A stretch of 64,000 nucleotides of DNA, taken from NCBI GenBank assembly GCA_046705645.1, contig JBJKQE010000086.1:52105-116104 (forward strand), given 5' to 3'. The translations under genes and the position numbers were made by a program. Origin of the DNA: FEN-1297 sp046705645 (lineage in GTDB: Bacteria > Bacteroidota > Ignavibacteria > Ignavibacteriales > Ignavibacteriaceae). This document shows, piece by piece, positions 27,692-37,169 of the stretch (within the stretch, counting starts at the first letter, position 1; each line of letters opens with the position of its first letter). The notes beneath the pieces are model-generated. The model was not told the origin of the DNA and did no database searches. It saw only the letters and a list, made by a program, of their open reading frames with translations.

Positions 27692-29347
27692 ATGAGTAAA
27701 ATAGGAAATCCTATTAAGAAAAACTCGACTTATCTTCAAAGAGAAGATCATTATAAAAATATTCTTAGAATCTTAAATGCTGAAAAAGAAAAGATAAAAT
27801 TAGGCGGCGGCAAAAAAGCAATTGAAAAACATAGAGCCAAAGGAAAGTTAACTGCGCGTGACCGAATAAAAAAACTTATAGATAGCGAAAAAGATTTTTT
27901 TGAATTAAGCACTTTTGCTGCTTTTGGAATGTATAATGAATATGGCGGTGCTCCTTCTTCGGGAACTATTTACGGAATCGGAAAAATAAATAATAAATTT
28001 CCTGTTATTGTAGCAACCGATGCGCCTGTAAAGGCCGGAGCCTGGTTGCCTATTACTGCTAAAAAGAATTTGCGTGCACAGGAAATTGCAATGGAAAACA
28101 AATTACCGATTATATACTTAGTAGACAGCGCCGGAGTATTTCTCCCGTTGCAAGATGAAATTTTCCCGGATAAAGAACATTTCGGAAGAATATTCAGAAA
28201 TAATGCAGTAATGTCTTCTATGGGAATTCCCCAGGTTTCAGCTATTATGGGTCCGTGTGTTGCTGGCGGTGCATATCTGCCCATTATGAGCGATGAAGCA
28301 TTGATTGTTGAAGGAGAGGGATCAGTATTTTTAGCTGGTTCTCACTTGGTTAGAGCTGCTATTGGCGAAGTAATAGACAACGAAACTTTGGGAGGCGCAA
28401 AAGTTCAATCTAATATTTCCGGTGTTACTGATTATATTATGAAAAATGATGAGGAGTGTTTAACCCAAATTGCAAAATTAACCGAAAAATTCGGAATAAA
28501 TCCGAAAGCAGGTTTTAATAGAATTGAAAGTAAACCTCCTTTATTTTCACCTAAAGAAATTTACGGAATTCTGCCCGAGGACACTTTAAAGCCGTACGAT
28601 ATGTATGATTTAATCGCAAGAATAGTTGATGACTCTGAAATTGATGAGTACAAAGCTGGATATGGCAAAACCGTAGTAACAGCTTATGCCAGAATAGACG
28701 GCTGGGCAGTTGGAATTGTAGCAAACCAGAGGAACATTTCGAAAACAGAAACCGGTGAAATGCAAGTGGGCGGGGTTATCTATTCCGACAGTGCAGATAA
28801 AGCCGCAAGATTTATAATGAATTGCAATCAAAGAAAAATTCCTTTAATATTTTTACAGGATGTAACAGGCTTTATGGTAGGAAGCAGAGCCGAACATGGC
28901 GGAATTATTAAAGATGGTGCAAAAATGGTGAATGCAGTTGCCAATTCTGTTGTACCTAAAATTACAATTATAGTAGGAAACAGTTTTGGTGCGGGAAATT
29001 ACGCCATGTGCGGTAAAGCTTACGATCCGAGATTTATATTTGCTTATCCGAATGCGAAGATTGCGGTAATGGGCGGATCTCAAGCCAGCAGTGTTCTGCT
29101 TGATATTAAATTAAAACAAGTTCAAAAAAGCGGGAAAGAATTCAGTGAAGACGATAAGAAAAAACTTCTGGATGAAATAACGCACTCGTATGAAGAAAGC
29201 AGCACACCTTATTATGCTGCAGCAAGATTATGGATTGATGAGATAATTGATCCAGCTTTAACCAGGGAATATATTTCCATGGCTCTAGAAGTTGCCGATA
29301 ACAACCCGGATATTCCAAAGTTTAATGTCGGAGTAATTCAAACATAA
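27692..29347 (+). CDS. Acyl-CoA carboxylase, carboxyltransferase subunit (propionyl- or methylcrotonyl-CoA type)
   Basis: This 551-residue crotonase-fold protein has 'HRAKGKLTARDRIKKLID', 'PVKAGAWLPITAKK', 'MGPCVAGGAYLPIMSDEAL', 'GGAKVQSNISGVTDY' and 'FLQDVTGFMVGSRAEHGGI'. 'KAGAWLPIT...AGGAYLPIMSDE' and 'FLQDVTGFMVG..AEHGGI' lean towards the methylcrotonyl/geranyl-CoA carboxylase beta group, while MeaB next door suggests propionyl-CoA. It transfers a carboxyl group from biotin to the acyl-CoA. The biotin carboxylase subunit is not in the window. Confidence 0.88.
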   Translation: MSKIGNPIKKNSTYLQREDHYKNILRILNAEKEKIKLGGGKKAIEKHRAKGKLTARDRIKKLIDSEKDFFELSTFAAFGMYNEYGGAPSSGTIYGIGKINNKFPVIVATDAPVKAGAWLPITAKKNLRAQEIAMENKLPIIYLVDSAGVFLPLQDEIFPDKEHFGRIFRNNAVMSSMGIPQVSAIMGPCVAGGAYLPIMSDEALIVEGEGSVFLAGSHLVRAAIGEVIDNETLGGAKVQSNISGVTDYIMKNDEECLTQIAKLTEKFGINPKAGFNRIESKPPLFSPKEIYGILPEDTLKPYDMYDLIARIVDDSEIDEYKAGYGKTVVTAYARIDGWAVGIVANQRNISKTETGEMQVGGVIYSDSADKAARFIMNCNQRKIPLIFLQDVTGFMVGSRAEHGGIIKDGAKMVNAVANSVVPKITIIVGNSFGAGNYAMCGKAYDPRFIFAYPNAKIAVMGGSQASSVLLDIKLKQVQKSGKEFSEDDKKKLLDEITHSYEESSTPYYAAARLWIDEIIDPALTREYISMALEVADNNPDIPKFNVGVIQT

Positions 29348-29349
29348 TT

Positions 29350-30024
29350 ATGCCGACTCCACCTTCAAGCGGAATAAAAAATTCAGTATTAGTAATTTTT
29401 ATTATTTTACTGTTATCGCAAAAAATATCAGCGCAGCAAAGTGATTTATCCAAAGCTGTCAATTATCTATCTGCATTTATTGCCTCTAGATATTTTGAAA
29501 ATCTTCACCAAACGAACGATGATTTAGCACTTGCAGATACTATTTATTTACGGGCTTTAAAATTTGAAAACTATAATTATTCAAACACACTTTTTGATTT
29601 AACTTTTGCCGTAATTCCATATAATAAAGTTCATATCCGACTCCCGTTAATAGGCGTAGATTATGTATATCATTTAACTTCGGCAGAAGAAAAAATTTTT
29701 AAGAGAAAAAATAAAAATCTTCCTAAAAGGCTTTTTTTTGATACTCCTAAAAATAATTACGGCGATAAAGATAAACTGGCACATTTCTTCGGCAGTGCAT
29801 ATATAGAATATTCTTCCAACATTTTTGATTTAGGTGATCTTATTGGTTATTTTGTGGAAGTATTTGAACAAGATTTTGAAGTTCAAAATGCAATTGACTG
29901 GCGCGATATTGAAACAAATTATTTGGGAAATATTTTCGGTGAAACTTTAAAAAAAGACAAAAATATTCTTCCCTCGCAGGTAATGATGATTCGAACATTA
30001 TTTTATTTAAGATATCATTTATGA
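29350..30024 (+). CDS. Secreted protein of unknown function, DUF2279-like C-terminal half
   Basis: The 224-residue protein has a signal peptide or anchor at about 10-28 ending ISAQQ. The C-terminal half shows 'GDKDKLAHFFGSAYIEYSS', then 'DLGDLIGYFVEVFEQDF', 'DWRDIETNYLGNIFGETL'. The DK-x-x-HF-x-x-S ... E ... D-x-R-D-x-x-x-N-x-x-G pattern recalls DUF2279/VanZ-like proteins, but I do not recognise it firmly. It lies two bases after the carboxyltransferase gene and overlaps the NtrC-type regulator by four bases (ATGA), so it is co-transcribed with both. Confidence 0.55.
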   Translation: MPTPPSSGIKNSVLVIFIILLLSQKISAQQSDLSKAVNYLSAFIASRYFENLHQTNDDLALADTIYLRALKFENYNYSNTLFDLTFAVIPYNKVHIRLPLIGVDYVYHLTSAEEKIFKRKNKNLPKRLFFDTPKNNYGDKDKLAHFFGSAYIEYSSNIFDLGDLIGYFVEVFEQDFEVQNAIDWRDIETNYLGNIFGETLKKDKNILPSQVMMIRTLFYLRYHL

Positions 30025-31376
30025 AATCAATATTAATAATAGACGACGAAAAAGAGATTTGCGAAAGTATTAAAATGATCCTTGAATACGAGAATTATGA
30101 AGTTAATTATTCAACCAGCGCTGTCGAAGGAATTGACAAACTATTTACCGGTAATTTTTCATGTTTGCTACTTGATATCCAGATGCCGGAGATGAACGGA
30201 TTCGAAGTTTTAAAAAAGATCAAAGAGAATAACTCTTCAGTTTCAATCATCATTATATCCGCACACGGCAGTATTGAAAACGCTATAAAGGCCACAAAAC
30301 TCGGCGCTTTCGACTTTTTAGAAAAACCTATTGACCGTGATAAATTATTAATTAGTGTGAGAAATGCTGTAGGTCAGTCATATCTTATTACTGAAATTAA
30401 AGAAATAAAAAAATGTTTAGAGAATGAAGAAGTAATACTCGGCAGCAGCAAAGCAATAAACAACATTCTGGAAATAATTAATAGGGTTGCGCCTATTGAA
30501 ACCAGAGTTTTAATTACCGGTGAAAATGGAACCGGCAAGGAACTGGTTGCTAAAGCAATACATAAAAAAAGTGCTAGAAACGACAAAGCTTTTATAGAAG
30601 TAAATTGTGCGGCAATTCCAAACGAATTAATTGAATCGGAATTATTTGGTCATGAAAAAGGATCTTTCACAGGCGCTATCCAACAGCGGATCGGGAAATT
30701 TGAATTAGCCAATAGAGGAACAATATTTTTGGATGAGATCGGGGATATGAGTTTACAGGCGCAGGCAAAAGTTTTAAAAGCTATTGAAGACAATAAAATC
30801 GAAAGAGTCGGTGGTGCAAAAAAGATAGAAATTGATGTAAGAATTATTGCCGCTACTAATAAAAATCTTAAAGAAGAAATTGAGAAGGGAAATTTTAGGG
30901 AAGATCTTTATCATAGGCTAAATGTAATTCCAATTCAAATTCCTCCATTAAGGGAACACACTGATGACATTCCGATTTTAGTTGAGCACTTCACTAAGGA
31001 AATTTTAAATAAGCATAAAAAGCCGATGATAGAATTCAATGAAGATGCTATTAAATATTTCCAAGAGCTGCCTTGGAGCGGCAATATTCGAGAATTACGT
31101 AATACGGTTGAAAGAATTATTATTTTAGTCGACAATAAAATTATTACCAAAAAAGATATTGAATTTTTATTATCACCGGATAAAACTTCTTTAGGTGATA
31201 TAATTGATACAAGCAATTCATTTCAGGATTTTAAAGAAAAGGCTGAACGAGCATTTATTGTTAAACAATTAAATGCGAATGATTGGAATATAAGTAAGAC
31301 GGCAGAAATACTGGAAATTCAAAGAAGTCATTTATATAATAAAATTAAAAAGTACGGTATTGAAAAGGAAGGATAA
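30021..31376 (+). CDS. Sigma-54-dependent response regulator (NtrC family)
   Basis: This 451-residue protein has a receiver domain (1-120, phosphoacceptor Asp in 'LLLDIQMPEMNGFE'), an AAA+ domain with Walker A 'ITGENGTGKELVAKAIHKKS' and the sigma-54 contact loop 'ELFGHEKGSFTGAIQQ', and a C-terminal Fis-type helix-turn-helix ('NISKTAEILEIQRSHLYNKI'). It should activate sigma-54 promoters when phosphorylated. The contact loop reads GSFTGA instead of GAFTGA, a common tolerated change. No histidine kinase is adjacent, so its partner is unknown. Confidence 0.93.
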   Translation: MKSILIIDDEKEICESIKMILEYENYEVNYSTSAVEGIDKLFTGNFSCLLLDIQMPEMNGFEVLKKIKENNSSVSIIIISAHGSIENAIKATKLGAFDFLEKPIDRDKLLISVRNAVGQSYLITEIKEIKKCLENEEVILGSSKAINNILEIINRVAPIETRVLITGENGTGKELVAKAIHKKSARNDKAFIEVNCAAIPNELIESELFGHEKGSFTGAIQQRIGKFELANRGTIFLDEIGDMSLQAQAKVLKAIEDNKIERVGGAKKIEIDVRIIAATNKNLKEEIEKGNFREDLYHRLNVIPIQIPPLREHTDDIPILVEHFTKEILNKHKKPMIEFNEDAIKYFQELPWSGNIRELRNTVERIIILVDNKIITKKDIEFLLSPDKTSLGDIIDTSNSFQDFKEKAERAFIVKQLNANDWNISKTAEILEIQRSHLYNKIKKYGIEKEG

Positions 31377-31378
31377 TT

Positions 31379-31726
31379 ATGGGCAGTACTATTTTTTCAA
31401 AAATCATTAATAGAGAAATTCCTGCTGATATTATTTATGAAACCGATGACGTACTAGCTTTCCGCGATATAAACCCGCAGGCACCGGTTCATATCTTAAT
31501 AATTCCTAAAATAGAAATACCTAAAGTGTCCGACATTGATGGGAAAATTCACTCGCACCTTCTCGGAAAACTTTTCGATGCTGCAAATCAATTGGCCAAA
31601 GATATGAAGATTAATGAGGACGGATTTAGACTTGTTTTTAACTGCGGACCTAATGGCGGTCAAGAGGTTTATCATCTTCATTTGCATCTGCTGGGCGGCA
31701 GGCAAATGAAATGGCCTCCGGGCTAA
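31379..31726 (+). CDS. HIT family nucleotide-binding protein (HinT-like)
   Basis: The 115-residue protein begins 'TIFSKIINREIPADIIYETD' and ends with the histidine triad 'EVYHLHLHLLGGRQMKWPPG'. HinT-type proteins hydrolyse purine nucleoside phosphoramidates. It starts two bases after the NtrC-type gene stops and ends the plus-strand run, facing a TonB-dependent receptor gene. Confidence 0.93.
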   Translation: MGSTIFSKIINREIPADIIYETDDVLAFRDINPQAPVHILIIPKIEIPKVSDIDGKIHSHLLGKLFDAANQLAKDMKINEDGFRLVFNCGPNGGQEVYHLHLHLLGGRQMKWPPG

Positions 31727-31754
31727 AATTGTAAAAATAACTTTGAATAATCAA

Positions 31755-33602
31755 TTACTCACCCAATTTATATTTTATCCCTGCAGTTATCCATCTTCCG
31801 GGCAAAGGTACGCCGCTTACTTCCTGGTATGATTTATTGAGCAGATTTGTGGCTTTAAGAAACAATTTAAAATGATCAAAACTCTTAAAAAGTTGAGTAT
31901 CTATAAGAAAAAAATCTTGAAAGTTAACTCGGTCTTCGTAACGAACTTCCCAGCTTTGTCGGATATCAAACCACCAATTATTTTCAATATTCAGAATAAG
32001 CTGGTTGCGTAAGTATTGAAGAAGATACTGAGATTGGAGATCTCCAATAGATTTATTTGAATTTAAATACGTGTAATCAATTCCGGTTTTATAAATTGGG
32101 AAATTTTTTATCACCATTGAGGGATTAAAATTAAAGCTGATTTCAAATCCGTTTGTATTCAGAGTGGCAATATTTTCAGCTGTCCATGGCTCTTTAGCGT
32201 CTTTTCTTACCCAATCTATTAAGTTTTTCCCTTCCTTTCTAAACAGACTTATCCTGGCGTTAAAAGAAGACCGAAAAATATTTAAGCCAACTTCATAATT
32301 AAGTGTTTCTTCATATTTCAAGGTAGAATCTCCAATACTTACTGGAGAAGAATAATAAAGTTCCGTGTAAGTGGGTATTCTGAATGCTTTGCCAATTGAG
32401 CCGTATATTCTAATATTTTTTGCAATATCATATCCGAGATTAATTCCCGGCCAAACTTCCCATCCGATAGTTGAATAATTATATGCAAAAGCATTTACAT
32501 TAATTGTGAAATCATTTAACGGTGAAAATCTTTGTTCAGCGAATAGTCCTTTTTTATTACGGGAATGATTACCGAGATTTGTACTTTTAATTTTATCCGT
32601 ATTGTACTCTCCGCCAATCGAAGTTGTACCAAAGTCAGTTATAAAAGATGCTTGAATTTCTGCACCATAAATATTTGTCTGGTGAATGTTTTGATAAAAT
32701 GAAGGATTTATATAATCAAGCAGGTAGTTATCGTCGTTTCTTCGCCAATAAATTTTCGGTGAGATAGAATACGCTTCACTGCCAAATTCTCCGCTTATAT
32801 TTAGAAACTTTGTTGTCGTATGTTCCCACTGATTTGGAAAAAGTGTTGAATAAAAACTATTCGCCCCAAATTTTTTATCGTTGTATCCAAAAAATAAATT
32901 AACATTACTATTTGTACTATTAAATGATGCACCATATGTGAAGTTCGTAATATTAAAATCAGTATCGTGCATAAATCCATCGGATTTCTGTTTTGATAAT
33001 GAGATATGATTATTGATTATTCCTATTGGAAGTGCACTATATACAGATCCATCATAATATCCGTTTTGTCCGACACTAGTCTGAAGCGAAAAAGTTTTTT
33101 CACTTCCCTTTTTGGTTATAATATTTATTACACCGCTAAAAGCATTTGCACCGTAAATACTTGATCCCGGTCCTTTAAGAATTTCTATTCTTTGAATATC
33201 ATTGAGTGAAACCGGGAGATTTAAGTTATGATGACCGGTTTGAGGATCATCAACACTAATACCGTCTATTAAAACAAGAGTTTCTTCAAAAGAACCTCCC
33301 CTAATACTCACATCACTTTGAACTCCATCAACACCTCTTTGTTCCAAATCTACTCCGGCCGCATACTGCAAAAGTCCTTGGACACTATGGACAGGAGCTT
33401 CTTTTATTTCTTCCGGAGTAATAACAATTACGCTTCTTGTAAGATCAGAAAACGAGATCGGAGTTCTGCCTGCTGTAACTACTATTTCATTCATTTTGTA
33501 TTCCGGCAAGGTTTGTGCATTTGAAGAGACTATAGTAAGATTTACTGCAATAAAAAGGAACAATAATTCTTTCCAACATTCTATAAATAAATTAAGCTTC
33601 AT
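31755..33602 (-). CDS. TonB-dependent receptor (BtuB/CirA-like)
   Basis: This 615-residue protein has a signal peptide (to about 29, SSNAQ). A plug domain at about 38-150 reads 'NEIVVTAGRTPISFSDLTR', 'VQGLLQYAAGVDLEQRG', 'DVSIRGGSFEETLVLIDG' and 'ILKGPGSSIYGANAFSGVIN'. A 22-strand barrel follows, with 'LLNKSYQEVSGVPLPGRWI' near the C-terminus. It would import a chelate or cofactor across the outer membrane using TonB. The size and plug are like cobalamin receptors, but no cobalamin riboswitch boxes are visible upstream. A palindrome at 33624-33638 lies just ahead of the start. Confidence 0.92.
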   Translation of the reverse strand: MKLNLFIECWKELLFLFIAVNLTIVSSNAQTLPEYKMNEIVVTAGRTPISFSDLTRSVIVITPEEIKEAPVHSVQGLLQYAAGVDLEQRGVDGVQSDVSIRGGSFEETLVLIDGISVDDPQTGHHNLNLPVSLNDIQRIEILKGPGSSIYGANAFSGVINIITKKGSEKTFSLQTSVGQNGYYDGSVYSALPIGIINNHISLSKQKSDGFMHDTDFNITNFTYGASFNSTNSNVNLFFGYNDKKFGANSFYSTLFPNQWEHTTTKFLNISGEFGSEAYSISPKIYWRRNDDNYLLDYINPSFYQNIHQTNIYGAEIQASFITDFGTTSIGGEYNTDKIKSTNLGNHSRNKKGLFAEQRFSPLNDFTINVNAFAYNYSTIGWEVWPGINLGYDIAKNIRIYGSIGKAFRIPTYTELYYSSPVSIGDSTLKYEETLNYEVGLNIFRSSFNARISLFRKEGKNLIDWVRKDAKEPWTAENIATLNTNGFEISFNFNPSMVIKNFPIYKTGIDYTYLNSNKSIGDLQSQYLLQYLRNQLILNIENNWWFDIRQSWEVRYEDRVNFQDFFLIDTQLFKSFDHFKLFLKATNLLNKSYQEVSGVPLPGRWITAGIKYKLGE

Positions 33603-33623
33603 TCTTATTTTTACAAGGTAATT

Positions 33624-33638
33624 AGTATCCGCGATACT
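33624..33638. promoter_or_regulatory. Palindrome upstream of the TonB-dependent receptor
   Basis: AGTATC (33624-33629) and GATACT (33633-33638) flank CGC, 22 bases upstream of the receptor start. It could be an operator or a stem in the leader that affects translation. No regulator is encoded next to it. Confidence 0.35.
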
Positions 33639-33857
33639 GATGAATCTGAAGTGTGAATATAAGAATAATTTATAAACTATGGGTAAACTTTTGTTAAATT
33701 TTTTTAATTATTTTTTTAGTATTTATCATTTGGGTACAGCAAATTATTATTTAATTTATTACAAAATTAATTCAGGGGATTCAGGAATTGACTTTATGGA
33801 GAAATTATCCAAGTAATTAATACTTAAATTTTATTATACAAGAAATAGATTCAGTTA

Positions 33858-36800
33858 TTAGAACTGCATTAAAAAGATTTTTTCTAGTGAATCAATCATC
33901 TTCTCACGAAAGATCGGTTTTGAAATAAAATCATTAAAACCTGTAGCAATAAACTTTTCTTTATCACCAGGTAAAACGTATGCAGTTACAGCTATAACCG
34001 GAATGCTTTCATATCCCGGCATTTTATGAATAATTTTAAGAGCATCCAATCCGTTATAATCGCCCTGAAGATTTATATCCATTACAATAAAATCAAAATG
34101 ATAGCTGTCAAGCAGCGGAAGCGCTTCTTCAAAACTAACTGCGAATTTAATTTCTTTCAGTTCTTTCATTTGAACTTTAAAAAGAATTTGAGTATCTACC
34201 TGATCTTCAATATAAAGACAATTAAGTGCGTTCAAATCTATTCTATCAAAAGATTTTTCGGATGGTTTAATCTGTTCATATCCGACTTCATTTAATTCTT
34301 CTTCATCGATTATATCCTTTTCGGTAGGACTGAAGTCTATTTTTCCTTCTATTTTCGGCTCAGCTGCGGCTGGTTCTGGTTCTTCCGTTTCTTCTATGGA
34401 TTCGGGTCGTTTATCTAATTCAGTTTTATCTTTATTATCAATATTGACTTCATGAGACGATTCTTTTTCGATAGTTGGCATTTTAAACTTTATCGGGAAA
34501 ATAAAACTGCAGTCAATTTTATCGGAAGATACATTAACTGCTTCAAATTTTCCATTTAGAAGTAAAAGGTATGATCTTAATAAACGGGCTGTAAATCTTG
34601 ATAAACCAATATTTTTTAAATTTGATTCATCCCCTTCCACAAATAAATTTACTAAATTATCATACAAATTCTTTGAAATTGATGAATAATTATCTCTAAT
34701 AGAAATTATAAATGTATTTTCATCGGAAGAATAAGCAGAGAAGTAAATCTTTTTTTCTTTAGTTATCTTTGCAATAGTTTTGACTAATTGAAAAACAAAA
34801 TTTTGAAATTTCTGCTTATCGGATTCAAACCTCAGAGAAGATGAAATTTTGCCATAGCCAAACTCTACCTCTCTAGATCCGGAATTTACTTCATAATCCG
34901 TTTGAAGCTGGTCAATAATTTCTGTAATCCCTATTTCTTGAGGTTTCAAATCAAAATTATTTTGCTGAATATTAGTATACTCAACAACGGAGTTCATAAT
35001 AGTTAAGAGCCTATCTCGATTCAAATTAATAAAATCAGAGGCTTCCCTTTGTTCTGGTGTTAAATGTTCAATACTATCCAGCAGTTCCTGCACAAAACCA
35101 AGTATAACATTTATTGGCGTTAATAATTCATGGAAAAGCGTCGAAAGGAATTTGACATCTGATGACCCCGTATTATTTTCTTCAACTTTGCCGGTTTGTT
35201 CAACCGGAATATTTGAAACCGGTTTTTCCACGTATACAATTTCAGGTTCGGCTTTTTGTTGAACGGCTTTACAAATTATACTAAATGATTCTAATTCGTT
35301 TCTATAATTAAGCAGAGGGAATGCCTTTATATTGGCTTTTATAAATCTTCCACTCTTATGTTTAAGCTCTGAAGAAACAGTTACCGGTTCTTTAATGTTG
35401 GATTGGAAAATCGTTGAATTAATATTCCCCCTGTCTTCATTATTAAATAGAGCAGTAAATAGAGTATTATCAATTTCATTTTTAGAATAACCTAAAACAT
35501 CATTAACCGATTTATTACAGTAACTTATAAAGCCGGCATGATCCGTTACAAATAGCATTTCTCCGGTATTATCGAATACGCTATGAAATAATTGATTATT
35601 CTTTTCTACCTCAAGTTTTTCGCTAACATCTTTAATTATATTAAAATGAGCATCCTTATTATTAAATTTAAAACTTATTTTACTAATTTCAACATATACA
35701 TAAGAGCCGTCTTTTTTCTTGTGTTTGAATGGGCCACTAAATTTTCCTTCTTTTCCTTTGAAGTTAGAAGAGTCTAAAAGAGTTTGAATGTCCTCCGGAG
35801 TATAAAGGTCGGTTAAATCCATCTGCAAAAATTCATCTTTACGATATCCGTATAAATCTAAAGCAGCTTCATTTACTTCTATAAACCGTAAGTTTTCAGT
35901 ATCATAAATAAAGATAGGTTCAGGATTATTTTGGATTAATACTTCAAACATTCTACCTCTTCTATTAATTATTCTTTCAAGATTATCCTCAATTTGTGAT
36001 TCTTCCAGTAATACAGTAATCCATTTAATCTTATTTTCATTGTCAAATATCTTGTTTAAATAAATAACAAAGCTTTTATTATTTTTCTCAAAATCTAATT
36101 CAAATTTCTCAGAATTTTTTAGTTCAATAATAAATTGCTGTATTCTTTCAGAAAAATTAGACGGAAGTATCTGTGCAAAATGAATATCTATAAAATTATT
36201 AAATTCATTAGGAAATAATTTACGAAATTCTACATTAGTTTGCTTAAAAATTCCATTTTTATCAATTATCGCCAAAGATTTTATAATACTATTTATCAAA
36301 AGCTCGGAATCAATAGAGTTTTCTCTCACAATTTTTGATTCTTTTTGCTCTGATTTTTGGGCAATACAAATTACAGCGATAACATTATTATCCGAATCGC
36401 TTAAAGGTATTTGAATTGTTTTATAATCCAGCGAAGAACTTAAACCCGAAACAGGGACGCCTTCAATTATTACACTGTTAATCGAAACCTTCAGGTAATT
36501 TTCAACCGAGTTATAGAACTCTATTAGATATGAAGGTAAAAATAATTGTACAGGCTTGCCTTCAATTTGCGATGGTTTTAAACCGAATCCTTCAGCAAGT
36601 TTATCATTGACCAGCACATATATACCTTTGTTATCAGTAATCCAAAATAACTCTTTAAGTATATTTACTTTTTTAAGAATTTTTTCTTTACCTATAAATG
36701 TAAATGGATAAAGTGATTTTATATCCTCAATAATATCCAATATATCATCAGTCTCAATATAATCCTTTAGATCCCTTACAACTTTAAATTCAGTGGTGCC

Positions 36801-37169
36801 TTTTGATTCGGCAGAATAATACTGATATGTAAAAGTACAGAATATAAAATATTCCTTTTCCTCCCTATAAGAATTTAAGCTGATTTGAAGATTTAGTTCT
36901 TGCTGACTGGTTAATCTAAGCGTAATATTTTCTACGATAGGCTTGTTATTGAGATACAGGTTCTCAAATATTTTATTTAATTCCGAACTTGACTGTTCAT
37001 CGAATAGGTTAAAAATATTTTCTGTATCCGATTTAATCAAAAATAGTGCTTCAGCTTCTTTATTTAAGGACAGGATATTGCCTTTACTATCCAAAACAAA
37101 GAATGGATTTTTAATTGCTCCATTTAAAGAATTAAATAATGCACTATTTATTTTATTCGATTGCTTCAC
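33858..37169 (-). CDS. Five-PAS hybrid sensor protein with a degenerate kinase core and C-terminal receiver
   Basis: The 1103-residue protein has no clear membrane span. PAS-like domains lie at about 12-120, 170-272, 290-390, 405-520 and 525-640; the last two are clearest ('NPEPIFIYDTENLRFIEVNE', 'GYSKNEIDN'). A HisKA-like helix pair follows with His680 in 'FHELLTPIN'. The ATPase part (about 760-895) lacks the usual signatures: 'LVKTIAKIT' for the N box, 'DNYSSIS' for DxGxGI, 'NIGLSRFT' for GxGLGL. An acidic linker leads to a receiver domain (985-1103, Asp1031). It probably senses signals and signals through its receiver rather than acting as an ATP-dependent kinase. It lies downstream of the exopolysaccharide genes. 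Confidence 0.85.
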   Translation of the reverse strand: MKQSNKINSALFNSLNGAIKNPFFVLDSKGNILSLNKEAEALFLIKSDTENIFNLFDEQSSSELNKIFENLYLNNKPIVENITLRLTSQQELNLQISLNSYREEKEYFIFCTFTYQYYSAESKGTTEFKVVRDLKDYIETDDILDIIEDIKSLYPFTFIGKEKILKKVNILKELFWITDNKGIYVLVNDKLAEGFGLKPSQIEGKPVQLFLPSYLIEFYNSVENYLKVSINSVIIEGVPVSGLSSSLDYKTIQIPLSDSDNNVIAVICIAQKSEQKESKIVRENSIDSELLINSIIKSLAIIDKNGIFKQTNVEFRKLFPNEFNNFIDIHFAQILPSNFSERIQQFIIELKNSEKFELDFEKNNKSFVIYLNKIFDNENKIKWITVLLEESQIEDNLERIINRRGRMFEVLIQNNPEPIFIYDTENLRFIEVNEAALDLYGYRKDEFLQMDLTDLYTPEDIQTLLDSSNFKGKEGKFSGPFKHKKKDGSYVYVEISKISFKFNNKDAHFNIIKDVSEKLEVEKNNQLFHSVFDNTGEMLFVTDHAGFISYCNKSVNDVLGYSKNEIDNTLFTALFNNEDRGNINSTIFQSNIKEPVTVSSELKHKSGRFIKANIKAFPLLNYRNELESFSIICKAVQQKAEPEIVYVEKPVSNIPVEQTGKVEENNTGSSDVKFLSTLFHELLTPINVILGFVQELLDSIEHLTPEQREASDFINLNRDRLLTIMNSVVEYTNIQQNNFDLKPQEIGITEIIDQLQTDYEVNSGSREVEFGYGKISSSLRFESDKQKFQNFVFQLVKTIAKITKEKKIYFSAYSSDENTFIISIRDNYSSISKNLYDNLVNLFVEGDESNLKNIGLSRFTARLLRSYLLLLNGKFEAVNVSSDKIDCSFIFPIKFKMPTIEKESSHEVNIDNKDKTELDKRPESIEETEEPEPAAAEPKIEGKIDFSPTEKDIIDEEELNEVGYEQIKPSEKSFDRIDLNALNCLYIEDQVDTQILFKVQMKELKEIKFAVSFEEALPLLDSYHFDFIVMDINLQGDYNGLDALKIIHKMPGYESIPVIAVTAYVLPGDKEKFIATGFNDFISKPIFREKMIDSLEKIFLMQF

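Noticed and set aside
33603..33857. Possible cobalamin riboswitch ahead of the TonB-dependent receptor
   Set aside because: No B12-box-like sequence (GCCACTG) or long structured leader was seen; only a short palindrome.
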